Origin: JBFIHZ01 sp041601535 | GTDB taxonomy: Bacteria > Pseudomonadota > Gammaproteobacteria > Xanthomonadales > SZUA-36 | Reading direction: 5' to 3' | NCBI GenBank assembly: GCA_041601535.1 | Contig: JBFIHZ010000003.1 | Span: 1-46,602 of the forward strand | DNA: 46,602 bases | Made by a program: the position numbers and the translations under genes | Shown here: positions 1 to 9,234 of the stretch, in pieces | Numbering within the stretch: the first letter of the stretch is position 1 | How the letters are laid out: each line of letters opens with the position of its first letter | Notes under the pieces: model-generated | The model's database searches: none | Seen by the model: only the letters and a program-made list of their open reading frames with translations | What the model was told of the DNA's origin: nothing

Positions 1-39
1 ATATCAACCTTTGACATCGGCTCCCGAGTCATTTACGTA

Positions 40-1533
40 TCAGACAAGTTTCATGTTGCCAGCCGCTCGCTGCAACGACCGGGCACGGTCAGAGCGCAGG
101 TCCTGCAAGCGTTCGAGGTAGCCCTCACCGACACCGGTCACGTATTCACCGGTGAAACAGGACGTATCGAAATTCCGGATGGAATCATTGCCCTCATGGC
201 AAGCTTCTACCAGGTCGCCGATGTCCTGGTAAATCAGCCGGTCCGCCCCGAGCGCCTGTTCGATTTCCTTGTCGCTACGGCCGTAGGCCACCAGTTCATT
301 GACCGCCGGCATGTCAATGCCGTAAATATTCGGATGCCGCACCGGCGGTGAGGCTGAAGCGAAATAGACTTTCTTGGCGCCGGCATCCCGTGCCATCTGG
401 ATGATCTGCTTGGAGGTGGTACCGCGTACGATGGAATCGTCAACGATCAGTACGTTCTTGCGCCGGAATTCCAACTCGATGGCGTTCAGTTTCTGTTTGA
501 CGGATTTTTTGCGTTCGGCCTGTCCCGGCATGATGAAGGTGCGCCCCACGTAACGGTTCTTGATGAAACCTTCGCGGTACTTGACGTTGAGGTCATAGGC
601 CAGCGGCAATGCCGCCGTGCGGCTGGTATCGGGAACGGGGATGACCACCTCGATGTCGTGATCGGGCCATTCACGCAGGATTTTGCGTGCCAGGCTCTGC
701 CCCATTCTCAGCCGTGCCTTGTAGACCGAGATATCGTCCATCATGGAATCAGGGCGGGCAAAATAGACATACTCAAACATACACGGCGTCAGTTCCGCCG
801 CATGTTCACTGGCGTGGGTGTGCAGTTGGCCATCCAGCGTAATAAAGACGGCTTCGCCGGGATGCAGATCGCGCTCCATCTCGAAACCCAGCGCGTCCAG
901 TGCGACGCTTTCGGACGCGATCGCCCACTCTTTGCCAGCAGCGGTTTCGCGACTTCCCAGAACCGCCGGACGGATGCCGTGCGGGTCACGGAAGCCGAGC
1001 ACACCCTGTCCCGAAATCAACGCGATGGCGGCATATGCACCGCGGCAACGCCGATGCACCGCATCCACCGCCTGGAATACATGTTCGGGTAACAGCACGG
1101 AAGGATTCTGATGCTGCAATTCATGCGCCAGGATATTCAGCAGGACTTCGGAATCAGAGCGTGTATTCAGGTGGCGCCGGTCGCTGTCGAACAGCTCCTG
1201 CGTCAGCGCTTCGGTATTGATCAGGTTGCCGTTATGACCCAGTGCAATTCCATACGGTGAATTGACATAAAACGGCTGGGATTCCGCGGTATCGTCCGAG
1301 CCCGCAGTGGGGTAACGCACGTGGCCAATACCGACGTTACCGGTCAGTTTATGCATGTGCTCGGGCTCAAAAACATCGCGCACCAGGCCACGGGCCTTGT
1401 GCAGATTTATGCGATATCCGTCCAGGGTGGCGATGCCGGCAGCGTCCTGGCCACGATGCTGCAATACCGCCAGGGCATCGTAAAGCGATGTGGCCACCGC
1501 GCTGTTGCCGACAATTCCGATGATTCCGCACAT
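40..1533 (-). CDS. purF: Amidophosphoribosyltransferase (PurF)
   Basis: Catalyses the first committed step of de novo purine synthesis: PRPP plus glutamine gives phosphoribosylamine. The protein is 497 aa, near the usual ~500. It begins MCGIIGIVG, so removal of Met1 exposes Cys2, the N-terminal nucleophile of the class II glutamine amidotransferase domain (about residues 2-235). The phosphoribosyltransferase half carries the PRPP loop VLIVDDSIVRGTTS near residue 365. It is the last gene of a long minus-strand block, 74 bp after cvpA, the classic cvpA-purF pair. Only 39 bases of the window lie beyond its stop and no terminator is visible there. Confidence 0.97.
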   Translation of the reverse strand: MCGIIGIVGNSAVATSLYDALAVLQHRGQDAAGIATLDGYRINLHKARGLVRDVFEPEHMHKLTGNVGIGHVRYPTAGSDDTAESQPFYVNSPYGIALGHNGNLINTEALTQELFDSDRRHLNTRSDSEVLLNILAHELQHQNPSVLLPEHVFQAVDAVHRRCRGAYAAIALISGQGVLGFRDPHGIRPAVLGSRETAAGKEWAIASESVALDALGFEMERDLHPGEAVFITLDGQLHTHASEHAAELTPCMFEYVYFARPDSMMDDISVYKARLRMGQSLARKILREWPDHDIEVVIPVPDTSRTAALPLAYDLNVKYREGFIKNRYVGRTFIMPGQAERKKSVKQKLNAIELEFRRKNVLIVDDSIVRGTTSKQIIQMARDAGAKKVYFASASPPVRHPNIYGIDMPAVNELVAYGRSDKEIEQALGADRLIYQDIGDLVEACHEGNDSIRNFDTSCFTGEYVTGVGEGYLERLQDLRSDRARSLQRAAGNMKLV

Positions 1534-1607
1534 GTTAACTGACCCGTTTGATCCCGCTGGACTGGTACGCCGCGAATTCTACCACGCCGATGATGCGCCC
1601 CGGCTAT

Positions 1608-2216
1608 TTATGCTGTTGCTGATGATGTTTCCGAAGCACCGGTTGCAGGTGACGGTGACGATGGTTCGCGGCTGTCGCCGTCATCATCCTGCGTCTCCCC
1701 GGCCGCGTCTTCAGCCGCCGGGTTGAATTCCAGGTACTCGGCAAACGGCTCGGGCAAAAACTGCTGTGCCCATTCCACCAGTGGCATCAAGCGCTGGATG
1801 CTGGTGGAGCCTTTCCACCATGGATCAGCCGGCAATGGCGTGAAGCCGGCCAGCAACAGCACCAGCACCACCAGCGCCAGCCCGCGCGCCGCGCCAAATA
1901 CGCCGCCCAACAAGCGGTCTGTGCCGCTCAGCCCGGTGGATTCCACCAGCCGGCTGATCAGGTAATTGAGCAGTCCGCCGATCAGCAGAACCGCGATAAA
2001 CAGTCCGGCAAAACCCATGGCGGTGCGGGCCGAGGGTAAAGACACGTGATCTTCCATCAATGTCGAAACATCACCGCCGAACTGGAACGCCACGTAAAAC
2101 GCCGCCACCCAGACCACCAGGGAGAATACTTCCGACATGAAACCGCGCAGCGCGCCGACCAAAACGGAAATGCCCACGGTAGCCAGGATGGCGTAATCAG
2201 GCCAGCTCATCGCCAC
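1608..2216 (-). CDS. cvpA: CvpA family inner-membrane protein
   Basis: Small membrane protein of the CvpA family, named for its role in colicin V production and usually found next to purF. The 202-aa product has four hydrophobic segments in its first ~130 residues, with the family pattern of a G-x-x-R-G-F motif near residue 22 and a DRLLG(G)xFG(A)xRG stretch near residue 100. The C-terminal ~50 residues are acidic and Ser/Pro/Ala-rich, probably disordered. The start used is GTG at 2216, with AGGGG five bases upstream; an in-frame ATG at 2210 is an alternative. It lies between the SPOR gene and purF on the same strand. Confidence 0.9.
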   Translation of the reverse strand: MAMSWPDYAILATVGISVLVGALRGFMSEVFSLVVWVAAFYVAFQFGGDVSTLMEDHVSLPSARTAMGFAGLFIAVLLIGGLLNYLISRLVESTGLSGTDRLLGGVFGAARGLALVVLVLLLAGFTPLPADPWWKGSTSIQRLMPLVEWAQQFLPEPFAEYLEFNPAAEDAAGETQDDDGDSREPSSPSPATGASETSSATA

Positions 2217-2291
2217 CCAGCCCCTGCTGACCGGTCATGCCTGCAGCAAAAGCGCACCGGTTTGATCACACGGCACATTGGCCAACCCCTG

Positions 2292-3305
2292 TTAGTCAGC
2301 GCTCATCACCACGCCGTTAATGGAAAATGCTTCGCTCAATTGCTGCTTGATCCGCATGGCCTCATCGCGCTCCAGGAACGGGCCAATGCGTACCCGAAAG
2401 ATGCTGGATGCTGAGGACGTGATGGTTTCGCTGTATGCGCTCAAACCCTGTTCTTTCAGGTTGGCCACCAGCCTTTCGGCATTGCTGGCATCGGAAAAAC
2501 TGCCTGCCTGAACCACCCAGCGCACCAGGGAGTCTTGCGGTGTGCTGACCGCAGCTGCCTGGTCAGGCTGTAAATCCACCACACGCGGACTGACCCCTTC
2601 AATGGCAATGCCGATGCGAACAGAAGCAGCTGTTGCTTCTGCTTCGGTGGCGTAAGGACCGACGCGTACGCGGCTCAGAGTGCCCACATCCGACTCCACC
2701 GAATCCATCAGCACCGGAAAGTTCTTGTTTTGCAGTGAACTCATCAGGCGCCGGGCATTGGCACTGGCGCCCAGGCTGGCCACCTGGACCACATAGCGTC
2801 CGCCCGCGTCGGCCGGCTGTGCTGCCGAAGCAGCGGCAGGAGATGAATCGGCTGCTGCGACCGTGGTGGCTTCAGGCTGCTTCAAGGGGGTGACCTGGGC
2901 AACACCATCGGTCACCATCTGGCTGTTGCCAGGGTCTGGTGGTTCAGTGCCGGATTCTGACACCCCGGCGGCTTCCGCCACTTCTGCGGCAGCCGGATCG
3001 GCAGCAGAGGGAAGCGTCACCGCGTCTGGCTGCGGGTCCGGCTCAGCGGCCGTTTCGGCTGCCTGGGGCAGCGCCGGTGCCTGATCAGACTCCGTCTGGC
3101 GCGTTTCAGGCGGCGTGGCCTGTTCATTTACCGGAAAACGGCGCGACTCAAATGCCAGACCTTCCGGCCGCGATGGAATTTCAATTTTCTGTGATTGCTG
3201 GCTGTCACCCTGGGGCTTGCCACTGAGCAACATGGGCAGCACGATTACCGCCAGGGCGATGATCACGCTGGCTCCCACCAGTCTTTGTTTTAGTGCTTTA
3301 TCCAT
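2292..3305 (-). CDS. SPOR-domain cell-division protein (DedD-like)
   Basis: A 337-aa protein with an N-terminal membrane anchor (residues ~9-27, hydrophobic after KQR), then a long Pro/Ala/Glu-rich linker typical of a periplasmic spacer. Two SPOR modules follow, at about 170-245 (starting YVVQVASLG) and 260-335 (starting WVVQAGSF). SPOR domains bind denuded peptidoglycan glycans at the septum. Its place after folC and before cvpA-purF is that of dedD in enterics and Pseudomonas. Having two SPOR repeats rather than one is slightly unusual for DedD, so the symbol is withheld. It acts as a single-pass periplasmic protein at the division site. Confidence 0.85.
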   Translation of the reverse strand: MDKALKQRLVGASVIIALAVIVLPMLLSGKPQGDSQQSQKIEIPSRPEGLAFESRRFPVNEQATPPETRQTESDQAPALPQAAETAAEPDPQPDAVTLPSAADPAAAEVAEAAGVSESGTEPPDPGNSQMVTDGVAQVTPLKQPEATTVAAADSSPAAASAAQPADAGGRYVVQVASLGASANARRLMSSLQNKNFPVLMDSVESDVGTLSRVRVGPYATEAEATAASVRIGIAIEGVSPRVVDLQPDQAAAVSTPQDSLVRWVVQAGSFSDASNAERLVANLKEQGLSAYSETITSSASSIFRVRIGPFLERDEAMRIKQQLSEAFSINGVVMSAD

Positions 3306-3314
3306 ATGGAGGCG

Positions 3315-4670
3315 TTACCCGGTTTCCTCGTTGAGCTGAGATTCTAGCAGCAATCCCGGGAGTTCGTTTTGCGTACTGCCACGGGACAGGAATTGCGCTG
3401 CCTGGGCAGCGGTTACAAAGGAGCCGAACACCAGCACAGCACCCGCCTCGCCGGCATCCCGCATGGCTTGTTTCAGCGCGTACGGCACCTCAGCATAAGC
3501 CGTGGCCTTGCCAGTCGTGGCCACCGCGGCCACCTGTTGCATCAATTCATCGCCGCTGCGGCCGCGTTCACCATGGAGGCTGGCGCAGTACCAGTGACGC
3601 ACATGACCATCCAGTGCCGCCGTTACCGCCGCCGCATCTTTGTCCCGCAGCATACCCAGGACGCAGTTAACCGGCCCGGGATGCAGGCCAGGCAGCGCGT
3701 CCGCAATGGCGCTGGCTGCAAGGGCGTTGTGCCCCACATCCACCCACACCGCCGGCTTGCTCCACAGGTGCTGCATACGGCCGGGCAGGCGGGTGGCTTT
3801 CATTCCATCCAGCCAGGCTGAGCTGCGCAGGAAGTCGTTTGGCAGCAATACGGCCAGCACCATGATGGCGGCTGCAAGGTTTTGTTGCTGGTGAGGCCCG
3901 ATCATTGGCAGCGAAGGGATTTCGACCTGCAAATCGGCGTGTTTCCAGATAAAGCCCTGCTGCCGGGGCAGCACTTCAAAACCCTGACCGGGCCGGTATA
4001 ACGGTGCATTCAATTGCGCAGCCTGTTGCACCACGCTGTCTGGTGGCTGCGCTTCGCTGCACACCACCGGAGTATCAGGCCGCATGATGCCCGCCTTCTC
4101 CCGGCCGATGGATTCACGATCCGGTCCAAGGTATTCCTGGTGATCCAGGCCGACCGAAGTGATCACAGCGCAATCGGCATCAACCAGGTTGACCGCGTCC
4201 AGGCGGCCGCCGAGACCGACCTCCAGAATGGCGAAATCCAGCTGCTGGCTGGCCATATGATAAAAGGCGGCCAGTGTGCCAAATTCGAAATAGCTCAGGC
4301 TCACCCCCTGCAGCGCGGCTTCCACCTGCTCAAAAGCCCGCACCCAGGCGGCATCACTGACCATGACCCCCTGCACGCGGAGGCGCTCGTTGTAGTGCAG
4401 CAGGTGAGGTGAACTGTAGCAGGCCTGGCGGTATCCCAGCGCTTGCAGCATGCTGGCCAGATAGGCGCAGGTGGAACCTTTGCCATTGGTACCCGCCACC
4501 GTGATGATGCGGCCGGCCAGTGATGGCGCACCCATGCGCTGCCACACGGCGCGGATGCGTTCCAGACCCAGTTCGATGGTTTGTGGATGACGGCGCTCCA
4601 AAACGGCCAGCCACTCCGCCAGGCTGGCGGGCGTGGAGGCTGCAGAGCCGGTCAGTTTGTGGTCAGGCAT
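3315..4670 (-). CDS. folC: Bifunctional folylpolyglutamate/dihydrofolate synthase
   Basis: Adds glutamate to dihydropteroate and polyglutamylates folates. The 451-aa length is usual for FolC. The Mur-ligase type P-loop reads GTNGKGSTCAYLA near residue 60, followed by the folate-loop region (YSSPHLLHYNERLRV) and a central segment with the conserved GLGGRLDAVN. The start is ATG at 4670, ten bases downstream of the accD stop. The product acts in the cytoplasm. It sits in the conserved accD-folC-SPOR-cvpA-purF order. Confidence 0.96.
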   Translation of the reverse strand: MPDHKLTGSAASTPASLAEWLAVLERRHPQTIELGLERIRAVWQRMGAPSLAGRIITVAGTNGKGSTCAYLASMLQALGYRQACYSSPHLLHYNERLRVQGVMVSDAAWVRAFEQVEAALQGVSLSYFEFGTLAAFYHMASQQLDFAILEVGLGGRLDAVNLVDADCAVITSVGLDHQEYLGPDRESIGREKAGIMRPDTPVVCSEAQPPDSVVQQAAQLNAPLYRPGQGFEVLPRQQGFIWKHADLQVEIPSLPMIGPHQQQNLAAAIMVLAVLLPNDFLRSSAWLDGMKATRLPGRMQHLWSKPAVWVDVGHNALAASAIADALPGLHPGPVNCVLGMLRDKDAAAVTAALDGHVRHWYCASLHGERGRSGDELMQQVAAVATTGKATAYAEVPYALKQAMRDAGEAGAVLVFGSFVTAAQAAQFLSRGSTQNELPGLLLESQLNEETG

Positions 4671-4680
4671 GGTGCCTGGC

Positions 4681-5574
4681 TTACTCCGGTTTTACCAACT
4701 CACCCGTGACCATCTTTGGCTGGGCCCCATTACTCATCAGGGCCAGCAAGGCCGCCACCTGGTCACGCAACTGGCGCCGGTCGACAATCATGTCGATCGC
4801 CCCTTTTTGCAGCAGGAATTCGCTGCGCTGAAACCCTTCCGGGAGCTTTTCCCGCACGGTCTGTTCAATCACCCTGGGACCGGCAAACCCGATCAGCGCG
4901 CCGGGTTCGGCAATATTAACGTCGCCTAGCATCCCCAGGCTGGCAGAAACCCCACCAGTGGTTGGGTGGGTCAGCACCGAAATGTAGGGAATCCCCTCTT
5001 CCGCCAGGCGCGCCAGCACGGCGCTGGTCTTGGCCATTTGCATCAGTGATAAAAGGCCTTCCTGCATGCGTGCGCCGCCGGTCGCTGAAAAGCACACCAG
5101 CGGGGCCCGCAGACGCAGGCTTTCCTGGCCGGCCCGGGCAAATTTCTCGCCCACCACCGAACCCATGGAACCACCCATGAACTTGAATTCAAAGGCGCAC
5201 ACCACCACTTTCTGGCCGCACAGCTTGCCAGCCATCGCAATCAGTGCGTCTTTTTCACCGGTGGCTTTTTGTGCCGCAACCAGGCGGTCCTTGTACTTTT
5301 TTGAATCGCGGAATTTCAAGGTATCGACTGATTCCAGCGTGGCCGCGATTTCCCGTTGTTCGCCTGGATCCAGGAACTGCTGCAGGCGTGCACGTGCCGT
5401 CACCGACATGTGCTTGCCGCATTTCGGACACACTTGCAGGTTGCGCTCCAGCTCGGGGCGGTACAACACCGAGGAACAGTCCTCGCATTTGGTCCACAGA
5501 CCTTCCGGCACGGTACGCTTGTTGCCGCCTTCGGTACGAATGCGCGAGGGCATGAGTTTCTGAAACCAACTCAC
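4681..5574 (-). CDS. accD: Acetyl-CoA carboxylase carboxyltransferase subunit beta
   Basis: Beta subunit of the carboxyltransferase that moves CO2 from biotin to acetyl-CoA in fatty-acid synthesis; partner of AccA. The 297-aa protein has the N-terminal four-Cys zinc ribbon (CEDC near residue 31, CPKC near residue 50). The crotonase-like fold follows, with the GGARMQEG and TTGGVSASLGMLGD motifs. The start is GTG at 5574 with GGAG nine bases upstream. A 93-bp gap separates it from trpA upstream; no gene or clear terminator is seen in that gap. Confidence 0.96.
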   Translation of the reverse strand: MSWFQKLMPSRIRTEGGNKRTVPEGLWTKCEDCSSVLYRPELERNLQVCPKCGKHMSVTARARLQQFLDPGEQREIAATLESVDTLKFRDSKKYKDRLVAAQKATGEKDALIAMAGKLCGQKVVVCAFEFKFMGGSMGSVVGEKFARAGQESLRLRAPLVCFSATGGARMQEGLLSLMQMAKTSAVLARLAEEGIPYISVLTHPTTGGVSASLGMLGDVNIAEPGALIGFAGPRVIEQTVREKLPEGFQRSEFLLQKGAIDMIVDRRQLRDQVAALLALMSNGAQPKMVTGELVKPE

Positions 5575-5667
5575 AGGCTACAACTCCGTGGATTCATCCG
5601 CATATTCACATTCTCTCGCCAATTTCCTGTCATCTCACACCCGTCTGGTTCGTGCAAACCACCCGTT

Positions 5668-6480
5668 TCAGGCTGCCCCATTGTCCATGGCCGCGCGAAT
5701 GGGCGCAAGAAAGTCCCGGGCCAGCTGCCCCGCCTGCTCCTCAGTCTGCGCCGTGGCCAGCGTTTTCACCAGCGCGCTGCCAATCACCACGCCTTCGGCG
5801 AAACCGGCCACCGCCACCGCAGTTGCGGCATTCTTGATACCAAACCCCACCGCGATCGGCAGCGCCGTGTGCTGGCGGATTCCGGCCAGCGGGGCTTCGA
5901 TACCGGCGTGATCCAGCCGGTCAGCACCGGTGATTCCTTTGAATGAAACGTAGTACAGGTAGCCCCGGGCCCCGTTGACAATGGTCTTGATGCGCTCTGG
6001 CGTCGTGGTCGGAGCCAGCAGGCAGATGGGATGCAATCCGTTGGCCGCCAGTTCATCACCCAGGCCACCCATCTCTTCCGGCGGGCAGTCCACCATCAGC
6101 AGGCCATCCACACCGGCGGCAGCGGCATCACGCGCGAACTCCGCATGGCCGTAGCGTTCCACCGGGTTCATGTAACCCATCAGCACCACCGGGGTGGACT
6201 CATCCTGCTGGCGGAATCGCCTGACCATTTCCAATACGGTGCCAAGTGACACACCTCGGGCAATGGCGCGCTCGCTGGATTCCTGGATAACCGGGCCGTC
6301 CGCCATGGGATCGGAAAACGGCACCCCCAGTTCCAGAACGTCAGCGCCAGCTGCCACCAGCTGATGCATGATGGCCGGCATCCAGTCGGGATGCGGGTCA
6401 CCGGCGGTAATAAACGGTACCAGGGCTGTGCGGGATTGTTGTTTCAGGTGTTCGAAACACCGGTCGATACGATTGCTCAC
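5668..6480 (-). CDS. trpA: Tryptophan synthase alpha subunit
   Basis: Cleaves indole-3-glycerol phosphate to indole and glyceraldehyde-3-phosphate; indole is channelled to TrpB. The 270-aa TIM barrel shows the signature LELGVPFSDPMADGP with the catalytic Glu and Asp, and GYMNPVERYG further on. It starts with GTG at 6480, whose last two bases overlap the TGA stop of trpB (GTGA), indicating translational coupling. Cytoplasmic alpha2-beta2 complex with TrpB. Confidence 0.97.
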   Translation of the reverse strand: MSNRIDRCFEHLKQQSRTALVPFITAGDPHPDWMPAIMHQLVAAGADVLELGVPFSDPMADGPVIQESSERAIARGVSLGTVLEMVRRFRQQDESTPVVLMGYMNPVERYGHAEFARDAAAAGVDGLLMVDCPPEEMGGLGDELAANGLHPICLLAPTTTPERIKTIVNGARGYLYYVSFKGITGADRLDHAGIEAPLAGIRQHTALPIAVGFGIKNAATAVAVAGFAEGVVIGSALVKTLATAQTEEQAGQLARDFLAPIRAAMDNGAA

Positions 6481-7700
6481 AGGCTGATATTCTCCAGTTC
6501 TGCGACGGTATGAACGTCTTTATCACCACGCCCGGACAGGTTGACCAGCACATGTTGATCGGGACGCATGGTGGCTGCCAGCTTCAGGCCGTAGGCCACG
6601 GCATGGCTGCTTTCCAGCGCCGGCAGAATGCCTTCCAGCCGGGTCAGCTGATGGAATGCCGCCAGTGCTTCCTCATCCGTTACCGACACGTACTGCGCCC
6701 GTCCCGTGTCTTTCAGCCAGGCATGTTCCGGCCCCACCCCAGGATAATCCAGGCCGGCGGATACCGAGTGGGTATGCTGAATCTGGCCGTTGTCATCGTC
6801 CATCAGATAAGTTCTGCAGCCGTGCAATACGCCGGGACGCCCGGCACACAGGGAAGCCGCGTGTTCACCACTGGCCAGGCCTCTGCCGGCCGCTTCCACG
6901 CCGTACATTTTCACCTCGCTGTCCTGCACGAAGGGATGGAACAGGCCGATGGCATTGGAACCGCCGCCCACGCAGGCCACCAGGGCATCCGGCATCGCGT
7001 CAAACTGCTCAACCATCTGACGACGCGCTTCACGGCCGACCACCGCGTTGAAGTCCCGCACCATGGTGGGGTAAGGATGCGGCCCGGCTACTGTGCCGAT
7101 GATGTAAAAGGTGTCGTCGATATTCGTGACCCAGTCGCGCATGGCTTCATTCAATGCGTCTTTCAGCGTGCGTGAGCCGCTGGATACGCCGCGCACCTCC
7201 GCCCCCAGCAGTTTCATGCGGAATACGTTGATGGCCTGTCGCTGGATATCCACGTCGCCCATATACACCACGCACTGCTTGTTCAGGCGGGCCGCCACGG
7301 TGGCTGAAGCCACACCGTGCTGGCCGGCGCCGGTTTCGGCGATCAAGCGTGATTTCCCCATCTGGTCGGCCAACAGGGCCTGCCCCACCGTGTTGTTGAT
7401 CTTGTGCGCGCCGGTGTGATTGAGGTCTTCCCTCTTCAACAGAATTTTCGCACCCCCACCCAGCTCGGTCAGGCGCGGAGCGTAGTAGATCGGCGACGGC
7501 CGGCCCACGTAATGCGCCAGATCGCGGTCAAGCCGTGCAATGAACTCTTCATCCTGGCGCCAACGGAAGTAGGACTCTTTCAGCTCATCCAGTGCATGCA
7601 TCAGGGTCTCTGACACAAAGCTGCCGCCAAACGGGCCAAAATGACCGCGCTCGTCCGCTTCCCACTCACTTGCCAATAACTGCTCTGTTTTACTGCTCAC
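6477..7700 (-). CDS. trpB: Tryptophan synthase beta subunit
   Basis: PLP enzyme that condenses indole with serine. The PLP lysine sits in the motif HTGAHKINNTVGQA and the phosphate-binding glycines in GGGSNAIG. The start is taken as GTG at 7700 (product begins MSSKTEQLL, 407 aa), with GAGG six bases upstream. This gives the family's usual length. The longer open frame to 7820 would add 40 low-quality residues lying entirely inside trpF. The chosen start leaves an 11-bp overlap with the trpF stop. The C-terminus overlaps the trpA start. Confidence 0.95.
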   Translation of the reverse strand: MSSKTEQLLASEWEADERGHFGPFGGSFVSETLMHALDELKESYFRWRQDEEFIARLDRDLAHYVGRPSPIYYAPRLTELGGGAKILLKREDLNHTGAHKINNTVGQALLADQMGKSRLIAETGAGQHGVASATVAARLNKQCVVYMGDVDIQRQAINVFRMKLLGAEVRGVSSGSRTLKDALNEAMRDWVTNIDDTFYIIGTVAGPHPYPTMVRDFNAVVGREARRQMVEQFDAMPDALVACVGGGSNAIGLFHPFVQDSEVKMYGVEAAGRGLASGEHAASLCAGRPGVLHGCRTYLMDDDNGQIQHTHSVSAGLDYPGVGPEHAWLKDTGRAQYVSVTDEEALAAFHQLTRLEGILPALESSHAVAYGLKLAATMRPDQHVLVNLSGRGDKDVHTVAELENISL

Positions 7701-8310
7701 GTTTCGCCTCTCGTATGAATTGCTCGACCGCGCGGGCATCCTTGATGCCGGGCGCGCTTTCAACGCCGCTGGACACATCCACGGCCCAGGGATGAACCGT
7801 CCGCACGGCCTGTGCCACATTATCCGGTGTCAACCCCCCGGCAAGTATCAGCGGTCGTTGCTGCTGGCCAATCAGCTGCCAGTCAGCGGTGTGACCCGTG
7901 CCGCCAAGTCCGCCCGGCTGATGGCTGTCAACCAGGATGGCGGCTGCATCGTGGTAATCCTGTTCGGCCTGCGCCAGTGAAGCGGTATCCTGCAAGGTAA
8001 CCGCCTTGATATACGGACGCCCGAACTGACGGCAAAACCCGGCGGATTCGGTGCCGTGGAATTGCAACAGGCTTAGTGGTACGTCACACAGCAACTGATG
8101 TATATATTCCGCCGGTTGATCCAGAAACAACCCGACGCGCGAAATAAACGCCGGTACCCGTTGCACCAGCAAGCGTGCCTGCGCCGGCACCAGGTAACGT
8201 TTGCTGGCGGGCACAAACACGAAGCCCAGGGCATCCGCCCCGGCCTGCACGCAATGATCCACATCCTGCGCACTCGTCAGACCACAGATTTTTACCCGCA
8301 CTGCATTCAT
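7690..8310 (-). CDS. trpF: Phosphoribosylanthranilate isomerase
   Basis: Third step of the tryptophan branch: converts phosphoribosylanthranilate to CdRP. The 206-aa TIM barrel opens with VKICGLTSAQDV, holding the catalytic Cys. It carries LLQFHG and ends with the phosphate-binding LAGGLTPDNV and VDVSSGVE motifs. ATG at 8310 overlaps the truA TGA (ATGA), so the two genes are coupled. Monofunctional, not fused to TrpC. Confidence 0.96.
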   Translation of the reverse strand: MNAVRVKICGLTSAQDVDHCVQAGADALGFVFVPASKRYLVPAQARLLVQRVPAFISRVGLFLDQPAEYIHQLLCDVPLSLLQFHGTESAGFCRQFGRPYIKAVTLQDTASLAQAEQDYHDAAAILVDSHQPGGLGGTGHTADWQLIGQQQRPLILAGGLTPDNVAQAVRTVHPWAVDVSSGVESAPGIKDARAVEQFIREAKREQ

Positions 8311-9158
8311 AAGTGATCCTGCAACAGCGGAAAATCCGCTGCCATGGCGGGCAAGGCGTATTTATCCGGATAACGGGCATGCATGAAATACAATCCCTGC
8401 GGCGGCGCGGTGGCCGCGGCGAGACTGCGGTCACGGCTACTCAGAAGTTGCTGCAGCCACTCGAGCGCGGCCTCACCCGTGCCAATACGCATCAGGCTGC
8501 CGGCAATGTTCCTGACCATGTGATACAGAAATCCGTTGGCGGTTATATCCATGATTACATGCTGGCCCTGGCGGCGGACGCGCAGGTCGTGAATCTCACG
8601 CACCGCGTGGCGCGCCTGGCAGGCAGCCGCGCGGAACGCAGAAAAATCGTGTTCCCCAATCAAAACCTGCCCTGCCAGCTGCATGCGTTCCTCGTCAAGT
8701 GGCTTGCGCTGCCAGGCTACCCGCTGCGCATCAATGGCCGGGCGTACCCAGCGGTTGAGAATACAATACCGGTAAGTGCGCGCGAACGCACTGAACCGGG
8801 CATGAAATTCATCATCCACCTGCCGTACCCAAAGCACGCTGATTCCGGGCGGCAGGTGACTGTTGATGCCCAGCACCCAGGACCGTTCCGGCCGTTTTGC
8901 GGTGGTGTCAAAATGCGCCACCTGGCAACGCGCATGCACCCCGGTATCGGTGCGGCCGCAGCAGTGCACCTGTAACGGGCTGTCGGCAACTTGCGACAGA
9001 GCACGCTCAACGCAGGCCTGAACCGTGGGTTCCTGGCGTTGAATCTGCCAACCCAGAAACAGGCTGCCGTCATATTCCAAGCCCATTGCAAAACGCATGC
9101 TGCGGGAAGTCTCCAGTTTTCCGGCCGTTGACCGGCCTGCCACCATTTCCTGTGCCAT
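8307..9158 (-). CDS. truA: tRNA pseudouridine(38-40) synthase
   Basis: Makes pseudouridine at positions 38-40 of the tRNA anticodon stem-loop. The catalytic Asp lies in GRTDTGVHA near residue 72; the family motifs GLEYDGSLFLGWQ (N-terminus) and FLYHMVRNIAGSLM are present. The start is uncertain. The longest frame begins at ATG 9158, only two bases after the U-tract of an intrinsic terminator and with no usable ribosome site. GTG at 9143 (AGGA four bases upstream) and ATG at 9098 (product beginning MRFAMGLEYDG) fit better, and family alignment favours a start between these. The reading frame itself is certain. Confidence 0.93.
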   Translation of the reverse strand: MAQEMVAGRSTAGKLETSRSMRFAMGLEYDGSLFLGWQIQRQEPTVQACVERALSQVADSPLQVHCCGRTDTGVHARCQVAHFDTTAKRPERSWVLGINSHLPPGISVLWVRQVDDEFHARFSAFARTYRYCILNRWVRPAIDAQRVAWQRKPLDEERMQLAGQVLIGEHDFSAFRAAACQARHAVREIHDLRVRRQGQHVIMDITANGFLYHMVRNIAGSLMRIGTGEAALEWLQQLLSSRDRSLAAATAPPQGLYFMHARYPDKYALPAMAADFPLLQDHL

Positions 9159-9160
9159 GT

Positions 9161-9200
9161 AAAAAATCAGGGGCCGCGACGGTGACTCCGTCCCGGCCCC
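9161..9200 (-). terminator. Intrinsic terminator between fimV and truA
   Basis: Stem GGGGCCG..ACGG (from 9170) pairs with CCGT..CGGCCCC (to 9200), with a small internal bulge and a TGACT loop. On the minus strand it is followed by a run of six T at 9166-9161. It would end fimV transcripts before truA, or allow partial read-through into the truA-trpFBA-accD block. Confidence 0.8.
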
Positions 9201-9234
9201 AATCTGTTCCGGCTAAACCCGGGTTACAACTGCT

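Noticed and set aside
7701..7820. N-terminal extension of TrpB
   Set aside because: It lies inside trpF in another frame; GTG at 7700 has a good ribosome site and gives the normal length.
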